Origin: Streptomonospora mangrovi
GTDB lineage: Bacteria; Actinomycetota; Actinomycetes; Streptosporangiales; Streptosporangiaceae
Direction: 5' to 3'
DNA: 64,000 nucleotides
NCBI RefSeq assembly: GCF_027604915.1
Contig: NZ_JAJAQC010000009.1
Coordinates: forward strand, 124,001-188,000
How positions within the stretch are numbered: position 1 is the stretch's first letter; every line of letters starts with the position of its first letter. Below are positions 1 to 7,177 of the stretch, in pieces. The translations under genes and the position numbers were made by a program. The notes beneath the pieces were generated by a model. That model ran no database searches. It saw only the letters and a program-made list of their open reading frames with translations, and was not told where the DNA came from.

Positions 1-603
1 CGCAGCGTGCTGCGGCACCGGCCGCTGGCGGTGCTCAAGGTGGTGGGGCTGGCGGTGGCCACCAACGGCACCGGCTACGTCGGGCTGACCTACATGAACA
101 TCTACCTGATCAACGACCTCGGCTACGGCGCGCAGGAGATCTACTGGCTGTCGGCGGCGGTGATCGCCCTGGCCTGCCTGAGCATGCCGTTCCTGGGCGC
201 GCTGGGCGACCGCGTGGGCCGCCTGCGGCTGCTGGTGGCCGGCTGCGTGGGGTATGTGCTGCTGGCCTACCCGATCATGCTGGTGATGGCGGGCAAGCCG
301 GGGCTGCTGCTGGTGGCGGCGGTGTACCTGGCGTTCATGCTGCTCAACGCCGCGCTCCAGGTGCCGGCGTTCCCGCTGTTCACCGAACTGTTCTCGCGCG
401 CGGTGCGCTACACCGGGGTGGCGCTGGGCTTCAACATCGGCACGATCGTGGCGGGCGGGACCGCCCCCTACATCGCGGCGCAACTGGTGGCCGCCACCGG
501 CGACCCGGTGTCGCCGTCGTACTGGGTGATGGGCGTGGCCGTCGTGGGGCTGGCCACCGCCTTCACCATGCGCTCGGCCACGAGGGACCGGCTCCCCGCC
601 TGA
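1..603 (+). CDS. MFS transporter, metabolite:H+ symporter type (C-terminal part, 5' end outside window)
   Basis: The reading frame is open from the first base and ends at 601-603, so this is the C-terminal half (about 200 residues) of a larger membrane protein. Five to six hydrophobic helices are visible. The loop GALGDRVGRLRLL is the classic MFS cytoplasmic loop (GxxxDRxGRR type), which here would lie between TM8 and TM9 of the second half. The pattern FTELFSRAVRYTGVALGFNIG resembles ProP/KgtP/ShiA-type metabolite:H+ symporters, whose substrates are organic acids, osmolytes or aromatic acids. Substrate cannot be assigned from this fragment. A GTG at 7-9 is internal, not the true start. Confidence 0.85.
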   Translation, partial: RSVLRHRPLAVLKVVGLAVATNGTGYVGLTYMNIYLINDLGYGAQEIYWLSAAVIALACLSMPFLGALGDRVGRLRLLVAGCVGYVLLAYPIMLVMAGKPGLLLVAAVYLAFMLLNAALQVPAFPLFTELFSRAVRYTGVALGFNIGTIVAGGTAPYIAAQLVAATGDPVSPSYWVMGVAVVGLATAFTMRSATRDRLPA

Positions 604-760
604 TGCCGTCCAGGCGCCCGGCCCCGGCGGTCGTCCACCCCGGAGCCGGGCGCCGTGCGTGCCATCCCCGAGTCGAGCAGCCGCCGACGATGCCGGGGGC
701 CGGGTTCCCCCGGGCGGGGGAGGAGGTTCCTTCGCTGCGGGGAGGTGCCGGGGGCGGGGC

Positions 761-1354
761 ATGGCGAGACTCGGCGGTATGGACACGGACAGCCGGGGCG
801 GCGGGCCCCGAGGTGATGAAGCAGGGATACCGGGCGGTGCGCTCCGCGCGGCGGCGGCGAGCGGGGGGCGGCGCCGGGTGCGCTGGCCGGCGTGGGTGCT
901 GGCGATCGCGTTCCTGGGGTACGCCGCGGGCAAGGCCGTCTTCGCCGCGCAGGGACGGCTCGGCTTCCCCGGCGGTCCGCCGGTGTCGGCGGCCGAGCAC
1001 GAGGCGTACGCGCGCGAGATGATGGACGTGGCGACGGTGCAGTGGCTGGCGGTGCCGACCGGGCTGGCGGCCGCCGCCCTGGTCCTGGCCACCGTGACCG
1101 CCCTGGGCAGCCGGATTCCGCGCGTGCTGATGCTGGCCGCGCTCGGCGGCATGCTCCTCACGGTCGGCGCCGGCGCCGGGATCATGGCCGCCGACGGGTT
1201 CTTCGGACTGGGCGTGGGCTGGCGTTGGTACCACGGCGTCGTCGGACTGGTCCTGCTCGGCCTGATGGCGCACACGGTCTGGTCCTACGTCCGGTACGGG
1301 TCGCCCGGTGCCCCGAGGACACCGGGCGCCGGCCGGGGGCGCCGCACCCCCTGA
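761..1354 (+). CDS. Four-TM integral membrane protein of unknown function
   Basis: I do not recognise a family. From the ATG at 761 the protein has 197 residues. A basic, Gly/Ala-rich N-terminus is followed by four hydrophobic segments at about 44-62, 94-115, 121-143 and 157-177, then a short Arg/Gly-rich tail. A GGAGGT at 741-746 lies 14 bases before ATG 761, which is long. ATG 779 is an alternative start giving 191 residues but has no better Shine-Dalgarno. The hydrophilic loop between TM1 and TM2 should be extracytoplasmic if the basic N-terminus is inside. It stands alone between the MFS gene and a converging methyltransferase gene. Confidence 0.6.
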   Translation: MARLGGMDTDSRGGGPRGDEAGIPGGALRAAAASGGRRRVRWPAWVLAIAFLGYAAGKAVFAAQGRLGFPGGPPVSAAEHEAYAREMMDVATVQWLAVPTGLAAAALVLATVTALGSRIPRVLMLAALGGMLLTVGAGAGIMAADGFFGLGVGWRWYHGVVGLVLLGLMAHTVWSYVRYGSPGAPRTPGAGRGRRTP

Positions 1355-1385
1355 CCGGCCCGGCCGGGTCGGACGGCCGCGCCCG

Positions 1386-1979
1386 CTACCGCGCGCGGCG
1401 GGCCAGCAGCACGGTGTCGCGGGTGTGGTGGGTGCCCTCGGGCGGGGGAGCGGGGCGGGGGCGGGTCTCGTCGGCGAGGACGGTCCACCCCTCGTCCAGC
1501 ACTGCGGCGACCTCGCTCGGGCGGTAGTAGTCGTCGGGGTCGAACCCGTCCCGGGGCTCCAGTTCGGTCAGGTCGTGGCTGACCACGAGCAGCGTGCCGC
1601 CGGGGGCCACCGCCGACACCAGGGTGCGCAGCTCGTCGGGCTCCGCCCGGCGCAGCGGAAAGTACTGCACGGACACCAGGTCGAACGCGCCGGCCGGCAG
1701 CGGGGCCGACGCGAGGTCGGCGTGGGTCCACGCCACGCGGCCGGCCTCCTCGGCGCCCGCGGCGGCGGCGCGGCGCAGGGCGGTCCGCGAGACGTCCACG
1801 GCGGTGACCAGCCACCCGCGCCGGGCCAGCCACAGCGCGTCGGCGCCCTCCCCGCACCCCATGTCCAGCGCCTGGCCCGGCGGGAGGCCGGCGGCCTCGG
1901 CCACCAGCACCCAGTTCGGCGCGCCGCTGAAGACCTGCTCGCGGGAGGCGTACATCCGGTCCCAGGCATGTTCGTCCAT
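1386..1979 (-). CDS. Class I SAM-dependent methyltransferase
   Basis: The protein has 197 residues and starts at ATG 1979, with GAGG about 8 bases upstream on the minus strand. The frame stays open further upstream, but that stretch is low-complexity and non-family. Motif I LDMGCGEGAD (38-47) is the glycine-rich SAM loop, the acidic end of beta-2 is AVDVS (60-64), and an FDLVSVQYF segment matches motif IV. The N-terminus WDRMYASREQVFSGAPNWVL is typical of the UbiE/Tam-like small-molecule methyltransferases of actinomycetes. The acceptor is unknown. It is transcribed divergently from the radical SAM gene at 2424, so it could belong to the neighbouring biosynthetic locus or be an unrelated housekeeping gene. 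Confidence 0.85.
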   Translation of the reverse strand: MDEHAWDRMYASREQVFSGAPNWVLVAEAAGLPPGQALDMGCGEGADALWLARRGWLVTAVDVSRTALRRAAAAGAEEAGRVAWTHADLASAPLPAGAFDLVSVQYFPLRRAEPDELRTLVSAVAPGGTLLVVSHDLTELEPRDGFDPDDYYRPSEVAAVLDEGWTVLADETRPRPAPPPEGTHHTRDTVLLARRAR

Positions 1980-2423
1980 GTGCCCTGCCTCAGGTGGGGG
2001 TCGGTGGGAGTCGGTCGGGGGCGGTCGGTGCGCCCGCCCCAACCTGCCCCCGCACCGCCGCCGGTGGCAACCTTTCTTGCTGAAACGGCAAAACGTCGGC
2101 GTCGCGCCCCCGATCCGGCCCGACCCGGCCGCCGGCCTGCCGTGGTTTCGGATTTCCTGATCGGGGGATTCGGTTGGATAATCCGGCGGACAACCGGGCG
2201 GAGTATCCGCATTCATCATGATATCCGGTGAAACGGAATGCGGAAGAGTCGCCATTCGGGCGCGGGAAACTCCGGCAACAGGGAGAAATCCAGCCTCATC
2301 GGTGGTGTGGTCGTATATTGTCATGAAATGGTGCGTTGACTGGGAAAATCCATTTCTCTAGGCTTGCCCCGTCGATTTCCCGGGACGAACCCGGGGGGTC
2401 GGCCGAGCGGTCAGGGGTGCGCT
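1980..2423. promoter_or_regulatory. Divergent regulatory region before the biosynthetic cluster
   Basis: About 440 bases without a convincing gene, with visibly lower GC from 2160. On the plus strand TTGACT (2336-2341), a 17-base spacer and TAGGCT (2359-2364) form a good housekeeping-sigma promoter reading into the gene at 2424, with a predicted start near 2371. Upstream of it TCCGCATTC (2206-2214) and GAATGCGGA (2236-2244) are a perfect 9-bp inverted repeat 21 bases apart, a candidate operator. The predicted leader carries TTTCCC followed by GGGACGAACC (2376-2391). Confidence 0.55.
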
Positions 2424-3860
2424 ATGGCGAACAGGAAATGGCGGGAATCCGGATATCCGGCCCGGCTCGCGGAGAAACTTCCCGACGGTGTGGTGAGATG
2501 CCACCTCAGCCCCCGCAACTGCAAGATCCGGCCCGGCCAGCACGGCTTCTGCATGGTGCGGGCCAACCGGGGCGGCGAACTCGTCAGCCTGAACTACGGC
2601 CGCTCGGTGCACGCCACCGAGGAGACCATCGAGACCGAGGCCGTCTTCCACTATGAACCGGGCGCACGCATCCTCTCGATGGGCAACATCGGATGCATGC
2701 TCAACTGCGACTACTGCCACAACTGGAAGACCTCCCAGGCGCGGTTCGTCGAGGACAAGGACGTCTTCCACTACACCCCAGAGGAGGTCGTGGACATCGC
2801 CGAGCGCCACGGCATCCAGGTCATCTCCTGGACCTACAACGACCCGGTGGTGTGGCACGAGTTCGTCAGCGAGACCGCCCGCCTGGCCAGCGACCGGGGG
2901 ATCGTCAACCTCTACAAGTCGGCGTTCTTCATATCCCCCGAGGCCGTGGCCGAACTCCTCCCCGTCATCGACATCTTCTCGATCTCGATCAAGTCGATGG
3001 ACCCCAAGTACTACCGGCGGGTCACCAAGGGCTGGATCGAGCCGGTGCTGGAGGCCACCGAGCAGGTGTACCGCTCGGGCCGCCACGTCGAGGTCTCCAC
3101 GCTCATGGTGACCGACCTCAGCGACACCGAGCAGAACGCCCGCGACATGGCCCGGTTCGTCGGCGAGCGCCTCGGCCCCGAGGTCCCCACCCACTTCGTG
3201 CGGTTCCACCCCGACTACAAGATGACCGACACCGTCCGCACCCCCGTGGAGCGGCTGGAGCGCGCCCGCCGCGTCGCCCTGGACATGGGCCTGGAGCACG
3301 TCTACCTCGGCAACGTCTACGACACCGAGTCCACCAACACCTGGTGCCGCTCCTGCGGCCTGCTCCAGATCACCCGCTACGGCCTCAACGCCCGCCTGGT
3401 GGGCCTCACCCCCGGCGGCGCCTGCGCGGGCTGCGGCACCGACGCCCGCGTCCGGCGCCTGCCCCACCCCGCGGCGCCCCCCGCCGTGCTCCCCGACCTC
3501 CCCGCCGGCGAGCGCCACGACTCCGCGCGCTTCGACTGGCACGGCGACATCCGCGCCGTCCACGTCCGCGTTGTCAACACCGCCGACTCCCCGCGCGCGG
3601 TGTTCCACCGCCGGCTGCGCCGCGACCACCCCGACACCGGCTGGACGCGGATCCCCATGGCGCCCCGCGAGAGCTACCGGTTCATCAGCGCCCAGTCCTT
3701 CGACGACGAGACCGGCGTGGTCGTCGCGGTCCCCGACGGCTGCACCTCAAGCCTCCACCAGGTCTTCGACCGCGCGCACTTCCCCACCACCGAGGCCTCG
3801 GCCGGCACCGTCAACGCCGACGTCACGCCCCTTCCCCGCTACGTCCGCCCGTCCCGCTAG
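2424..3860 (+). CDS. AmmeMemoRadiSam-type radical SAM enzyme with C-terminal extension
   Basis: The protein has 478 residues from ATG 2424. The N-terminus carries the family signature of spaced cysteines, RCHLSPRNCKIRPGQHGFCMVR-like, at about 25-46. The radical SAM 4Fe-4S motif CxxxCxxC is C91, C95, C98. The GNIG before it and the TYNDP segment fit the AmmeMemoRadiSam/pyruvate-formate-lyase-activase-like group. After the barrel come CRSCG and CAGCG, two CxxC pairs that could bind zinc or an auxiliary cluster. About 110 further residues follow that I cannot assign, longer than the roughly 340-residue family norm. The usual AMMECR1 and Memo partners are absent. It is first in a co-directional run (cupin 16 bases downstream), so it probably makes or tailors the cluster's product by radical chemistry. 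The substrate is unknown. Confidence 0.85.
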   Translation: MANRKWRESGYPARLAEKLPDGVVRCHLSPRNCKIRPGQHGFCMVRANRGGELVSLNYGRSVHATEETIETEAVFHYEPGARILSMGNIGCMLNCDYCHNWKTSQARFVEDKDVFHYTPEEVVDIAERHGIQVISWTYNDPVVWHEFVSETARLASDRGIVNLYKSAFFISPEAVAELLPVIDIFSISIKSMDPKYYRRVTKGWIEPVLEATEQVYRSGRHVEVSTLMVTDLSDTEQNARDMARFVGERLGPEVPTHFVRFHPDYKMTDTVRTPVERLERARRVALDMGLEHVYLGNVYDTESTNTWCRSCGLLQITRYGLNARLVGLTPGGACAGCGTDARVRRLPHPAAPPAVLPDLPAGERHDSARFDWHGDIRAVHVRVVNTADSPRAVFHRRLRRDHPDTGWTRIPMAPRESYRFISAQSFDDETGVVVAVPDGCTSSLHQVFDRAHFPTTEASAGTVNADVTPLPRYVRPSR

Positions 3861-3876
3861 GCAAAGGAGCCCGCCC

Positions 3877-4251
3877 ATGACCCAGCCCGCCGCCCGCCGG
3901 GGCGGGGACGTGGTCGTCGTCGCCTCGGCCGACGTCGCGCCGCGCACCGCCTTCCCCGACCTCACCCGCAGGGTCCTGGCCCACAACGAGAACCTCATGC
4001 TCGTGGAGCACGTGATGGAGGAGGGCTCGGTCTTCCCCCGCCACAGCCACCCCCACGAGCAGTTGGCCTACCTGGTCTCGGGCCGGATCCGGGTCGTCGC
4101 CGGCGACCGCTCCTTCGAGGCCGGACCCGGCGACAGCTTCGTGGTCCGGGGCGGCGTGGAGCACCAGGTGTGGGCGCTGGAGCGGTCCGTGGCCCTCGAC
4201 GTCTTCACCCCCTACCGCCAGGACTACGCGGAACCGGCGGGCGAGGAGTGA
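3877..4251 (+). CDS. Small single-domain cupin protein
   Basis: The protein has 124 residues and starts at ATG 3877, with AAAGGAG 7 bases upstream. Cupin motif 1 is present as RHSHPHEQLAYLVSG (H56, H58, H60, E61 as possible metal ligands). Motif 2 is PGDSFVVRGGVEHQ (H96). Single-domain cupins of this sort are metal-dependent isomerases, epimerases, dioxygenases or simple ligand binders, and the sequence does not tell which. The stop overlaps the GTG of the aminotransferase (GTGA at 4248-4251), so translation is coupled. A role in the same pathway as the radical SAM enzyme and aminotransferase is therefore likely. Confidence 0.85.
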   Translation: MTQPAARRGGDVVVVASADVAPRTAFPDLTRRVLAHNENLMLVEHVMEEGSVFPRHSHPHEQLAYLVSGRIRVVAGDRSFEAGPGDSFVVRGGVEHQVWALERSVALDVFTPYRQDYAEPAGEE

Positions 4252-5408
4252 GCGGGGTCCCCGAAACCGCCGCCGACCCCCGCCCCTCCCCGCCCCCCGA
4301 GCGGCCCGACCCCCTGCCCATGGTCGTGGGACCCACCCGCCCGCACCCCTCGGTGCTGCGCCGCATGGCCCGGGCCGCCGACCCCATCGACGCCCCCTCC
4401 TCCGTCCGCGACCTGCGCCGCGCGCTGGTGCTCACCCGGCGGCTCCTCGGCGCCCCCGCCGCCCTGCCCTTCGCCCTGCCCGGCACCGGCACCGCCGGCA
4501 TGGAGAGCCTGGCCGCCAGCCTCCTCGCCCCCGGCGCCCCCGTGCTGGTGGCCTCCACCGGCATGTGGGGCGACCGCTGGCGCGACATCTGCCTGCGCCT
4601 GGGGGTGCCGGCCCACGCGCACACCTGCGCGCCCGGCCGCGCCCCCGACCCCGGCGAGGTCGGCCGCCGCCTGGCCGCCGAACCCCACCAGGCGCTCCTC
4701 CTCACCCACGTCGACTCCAGCAGCGGCGTGCGCACCCCCGTCGCCGAACTCGCCGGGGTCGCCCGCGCCCACGGCGCGCTGGTCCTGGTGGACGGGATCT
4801 CGGCCGCCGGCGCCGAGGACGTCCGCCAGGAGGTGTGGGGCGTCGACGCCTACCTCACCTCCACCCCCAAGGCGCTGGGGATCCCCGCCGGTCTCTACCT
4901 CGCCGCCCTCGGCCCCCGGGCCGCCGACGCCCTGCGCGCGCGGACGTGGGCGCCGCGCCACTACAGCCTGGACCTGCGCGGCTGGGCCCCGGTGATGCGC
5001 GCCGCCCTGGAGGGCCGCTTCGCCTACCACCAGTCGCTGCCCGGAAACCTCATCGGCGCCCTCGCCGAGGGCCTGGAACTGGTCGTGGAGGAGGGCCGCG
5101 AACGCGTGCGCCGCCACCGGCGGCTGGCGCTGCGGCTGCGCTCGGCCCTGGACGCCGAGGGCCTGGCCAACCTGGTCGCCGACGACCGCGACCGCGCCAA
5201 CGGGGTCAGCGTCTACCGCACCCCGCCGGGCCTGACCACCGGCGAGCTGCTGCGCGGCGCCGCCGGACACGGCGTGCTCCTCCAGGCGGGCACCCACCCC
5301 CGCGCGGCCGAGGAGACCTTCCGCGTCGGCCACCTGGGCAACGTCGACGAGCACGACATCGACCGCACCGCCGACGCGCTGCGCCGGCTGCTCGCCCCCC
5401 GCGAATGA
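4248..5408 (+). CDS. PLP-dependent class V aminotransferase (alanine-glyoxylate / 2-aminoethylphosphonate aminotransferase-like)
   Basis: The start is GTG 4248, overlapping the cupin stop and preceded by GCGAGGAG; the protein has 386 residues. Fold type I PLP enzyme features are visible: GTGTAGMES (about 80-88) for phosphate binding, LVDGISAAGAE with D182 for the pyridine nitrogen, and STPKALG with K208 as the Schiff-base lysine. The opening MVVGPTRPHPSVL is typical of the AGXT/PhnW/serine-pyruvate group. It should move an amino group between a small amino acid and an aldehyde or 2-oxo acid. No phosphonate genes (PepM) are present, so a phosphonate substrate is not supported. An RBS-bearing MDR gene follows 8 bases after its stop. 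Confidence 0.88.
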   Translation: MSGVPETAADPRPSPPPERPDPLPMVVGPTRPHPSVLRRMARAADPIDAPSSVRDLRRALVLTRRLLGAPAALPFALPGTGTAGMESLAASLLAPGAPVLVASTGMWGDRWRDICLRLGVPAHAHTCAPGRAPDPGEVGRRLAAEPHQALLLTHVDSSSGVRTPVAELAGVARAHGALVLVDGISAAGAEDVRQEVWGVDAYLTSTPKALGIPAGLYLAALGPRAADALRARTWAPRHYSLDLRGWAPVMRAALEGRFAYHQSLPGNLIGALAEGLELVVEEGRERVRRHRRLALRLRSALDAEGLANLVADDRDRANGVSVYRTPPGLTTGELLRGAAGHGVLLQAGTHPRAAEETFRVGHLGNVDEHDIDRTADALRRLLAPRE

Positions 5409-5416
5409 GGAGGACC

Positions 5417-6370
5417 ATGGCCGACACCGTCCTCGCCGCCCGCGTGACCGGCCCCGACCGCGCGCTGCGCGTCGAGGAGGTCGCGCGGCGGCCCCCCGCC
5501 GCCGGCGAGGCCGCGGTGGACATGGTGTACGCGGCGGTCAACCCGCTGGACACCTACGTGCTGGCCGGCCAGGTCGCCGGCGACGCCCCGGTGCCGCGCA
5601 CGCTGGGCGTTGAGGGGGTCGGCCGGTGCGGCGGCGACCTGTTCGCGGTCCACGGCGCCGGGGTGGGCCTGGTCCGCGACGGCGTGTGGAGCACCCGCGC
5701 CGTGGTGCCGCGCGCCGCGCTCGTGCCGGTGCCCGAGGGGGTCGACCCCGCCCAGGCGGCGTGCGCGGCCGTGTGCGGCCGGACCGCCGTGCGCGTGGTC
5801 CGCGACCTCGCCCGCGTGGGTGCCGACGACCGCGTCCTGGTCCTGGGCGCGGCGGGCGGGGTGGGCACGGCCGCCGTGTCGCTGGCCGTGAGCGCGGGGG
5901 CGGCGGTGTGGGGGCAGACCGGCGTGCCCGAGAAGGCCGGCGCGATCACGGCGCTGGGCGCCGACCCCGTGGTCGCCCGCACCCCCGCGGAGCTGCTGGC
6001 GGCGGCGGCCGACCTGGGAGCCACCGTCGTGCTCGACCCCCTCGGCGGCGACTTCACCGCCGCCGCCGCGCGCCTGCTGGCCCCTTACGGAACCCTTGCC
6101 CTCTACGGAGCCTCGTTCGCGCCCGAAACGCGCCTCGACGTGCGATCCTTCTACCGCGGCAACCTCCGGCTGATCGGCTACGGAGGCGTCCTGGAGTCCC
6201 AGGACGACGTCCGCACCGGCATCCGCGCCGCGCTGCGGGCGCTGGCCGACGGCACCATGCGCCTGCGGGTGGGTGAGCTGACACCGCTGGCCGGCCTGCC
6301 CGAGGCGCTGGCGCCCGACCGCCGCCGGGCGGTCCCCGGCAAGACGGTGGTCGCGTTCGACACCTCCTGA
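5417..6370 (+). CDS. Zinc-less MDR oxidoreductase (quinone oxidoreductase-like)
   Basis: The protein has 317 residues. ATG 5417 has GAGGAGG only 3 bases upstream. An in-frame ATG at 5405, overlapping the previous stop as ATGA, is the alternative but lacks a Shine-Dalgarno. The N-terminal GroES-like half runs through AAVNPLDTYVLAGQ, and the NAD(P)-binding half has LVLGAAGGVGTAAVSLA, the AxxGxxG Rossmann loop of quinone oxidoreductases. No zinc-ligand cysteine cluster is seen. The expected reaction is NADPH-dependent reduction of an activated double bond or quinone. The C-terminal GKTVV is the usual family end. It lies in the same run as the aminotransferase, and could reduce an unsaturated intermediate of the pathway. 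Confidence 0.85.
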   Translation: MADTVLAARVTGPDRALRVEEVARRPPAAGEAAVDMVYAAVNPLDTYVLAGQVAGDAPVPRTLGVEGVGRCGGDLFAVHGAGVGLVRDGVWSTRAVVPRAALVPVPEGVDPAQAACAAVCGRTAVRVVRDLARVGADDRVLVLGAAGGVGTAAVSLAVSAGAAVWGQTGVPEKAGAITALGADPVVARTPAELLAAAADLGATVVLDPLGGDFTAAAARLLAPYGTLALYGASFAPETRLDVRSFYRGNLRLIGYGGVLESQDDVRTGIRAALRALADGTMRLRVGELTPLAGLPEALAPDRRRAVPGKTVVAFDTS

Positions 6371-6414
6371 GCCGCGGGGCCCGCACCACTCCCGTCAGGA
6401 AGGGCCCCGCACTC

Positions 6415-7041
6415 GTGACCACCGCCTTGGCCACCGGGTTCGGCTTCGGTTTCGTCGTCGCCGCCCAGGTGGGGCCGATCTGGCTGCTGTGCCTGCGCAG
6501 CGTGCTGCGCGGCGGCGTCATGCCGGGGCTGGCGATCGGCGCGGGCGCGGCGCTGGTCGACGTCGGCTACGCCCTGCTGGGCGTCGTGGGTGTGGCCGCG
6601 CTGCTGGACCGGTGGGAGGCGCTGCGTACCACCGCCGGGATCCTCGGCGTGGCCGTCCTGGCGGTCCTGGCGCTGCGCGCCCTGCGCGCCGCGCTGGCCC
6701 GACCGGAGAAAGACGGGTGCGACCGCGAGCTGACCTCGCCCCGCGCGGCGTTCCTCGTGGGGCTGGCGGCCACGGCCGGCAACCCGCTGACGATCCTGGC
6801 GTGGGCGGCGGTCTTCGCCGCGGCGTCCTCGGCCACGCCGGGCATGGGCGCGGGCGCGCCCTGGACCATGCTGGCGGGCGTGGGCGCGGGGACCTTCACC
6901 TGGTTCGCGGTGCTGTCCCTGGCCGCGTCCGCGCTCGGCCGGTTCACCGGCCCCCGCTTCCACCGGGGGGTGGACCTGGCGGCGGCGGTCGGCCTGCTGG
7001 TGTTCGCCGCCGTCCTGGCCTGGCGGGTGCTGGCGCCCTGA
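6415..7041 (+). CDS. LysE/RhtB-family amino acid exporter
   Basis: The protein has 208 residues and starts at GTG 6415, with AGGAAGG 12 bases upstream. Six hydrophobic helices span the protein. The N-terminal GFGFVVAAQVGPIWLLCLR matches the LysE signature (GPxxxxxxR) and ATAGNPLTILAW matches the conserved NP motif of TM3-4. These inner-membrane carriers export basic, neutral or modified amino acids. At the end of the left arm of the biosynthetic cluster it suggests the product is amino-acid-like and secreted, or that producers are protected by efflux. The gene converges with the ligase gene at 8701 across a strong hairpin. Confidence 0.85.
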   Translation: MTTALATGFGFGFVVAAQVGPIWLLCLRSVLRGGVMPGLAIGAGAALVDVGYALLGVVGVAALLDRWEALRTTAGILGVAVLAVLALRALRAALARPEKDGCDRELTSPRAAFLVGLAATAGNPLTILAWAAVFAAASSATPGMGAGAPWTMLAGVGAGTFTWFAVLSLAASALGRFTGPRFHRGVDLAAAVGLLVFAAVLAWRVLAP

Positions 7042-7106
7042 GGCGGGTGCCGCCCGCGCCCGCCGCCGCGCGGACCGCCCGCGCGGGCCGCCGAGGGGTG
7101 CGCGCC

Positions 7107-7136
7107 GCGCCCGGCACCCCGCGGGGCGCCGGGCGC
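7107..7136. terminator. Strong GC hairpin between convergent genes
   Basis: GCGCCCGGC pairs with GCCGGGCGC, and CCCC with GGGG, across a tiny loop; one A/C mismatch sits in about 14 pairs. It lies between the stops of the LysE gene (7041) and the minus-strand ligase gene (7178). No U-run is present, which is normal for actinobacterial terminators. Confidence 0.6.
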
Positions 7137-7177
7137 GCGCTCCGGCGCTGAAGCGGAAGGCGCGCCGGACCCCGGGT

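Noticed and set aside
7-603. Treating the GTG at position 7 as the start of a complete 198-residue transporter.
   Set aside because: The frame is open to the window edge and the sequence begins mid-way through an MFS protein, so the gene is simply cut.
2424-5408. A phosphonate biosynthesis locus, suggested by the PhnW-like aminotransferase.
   Set aside because: No PepM, phosphonopyruvate decarboxylase or other phosphonate gene is in the window.
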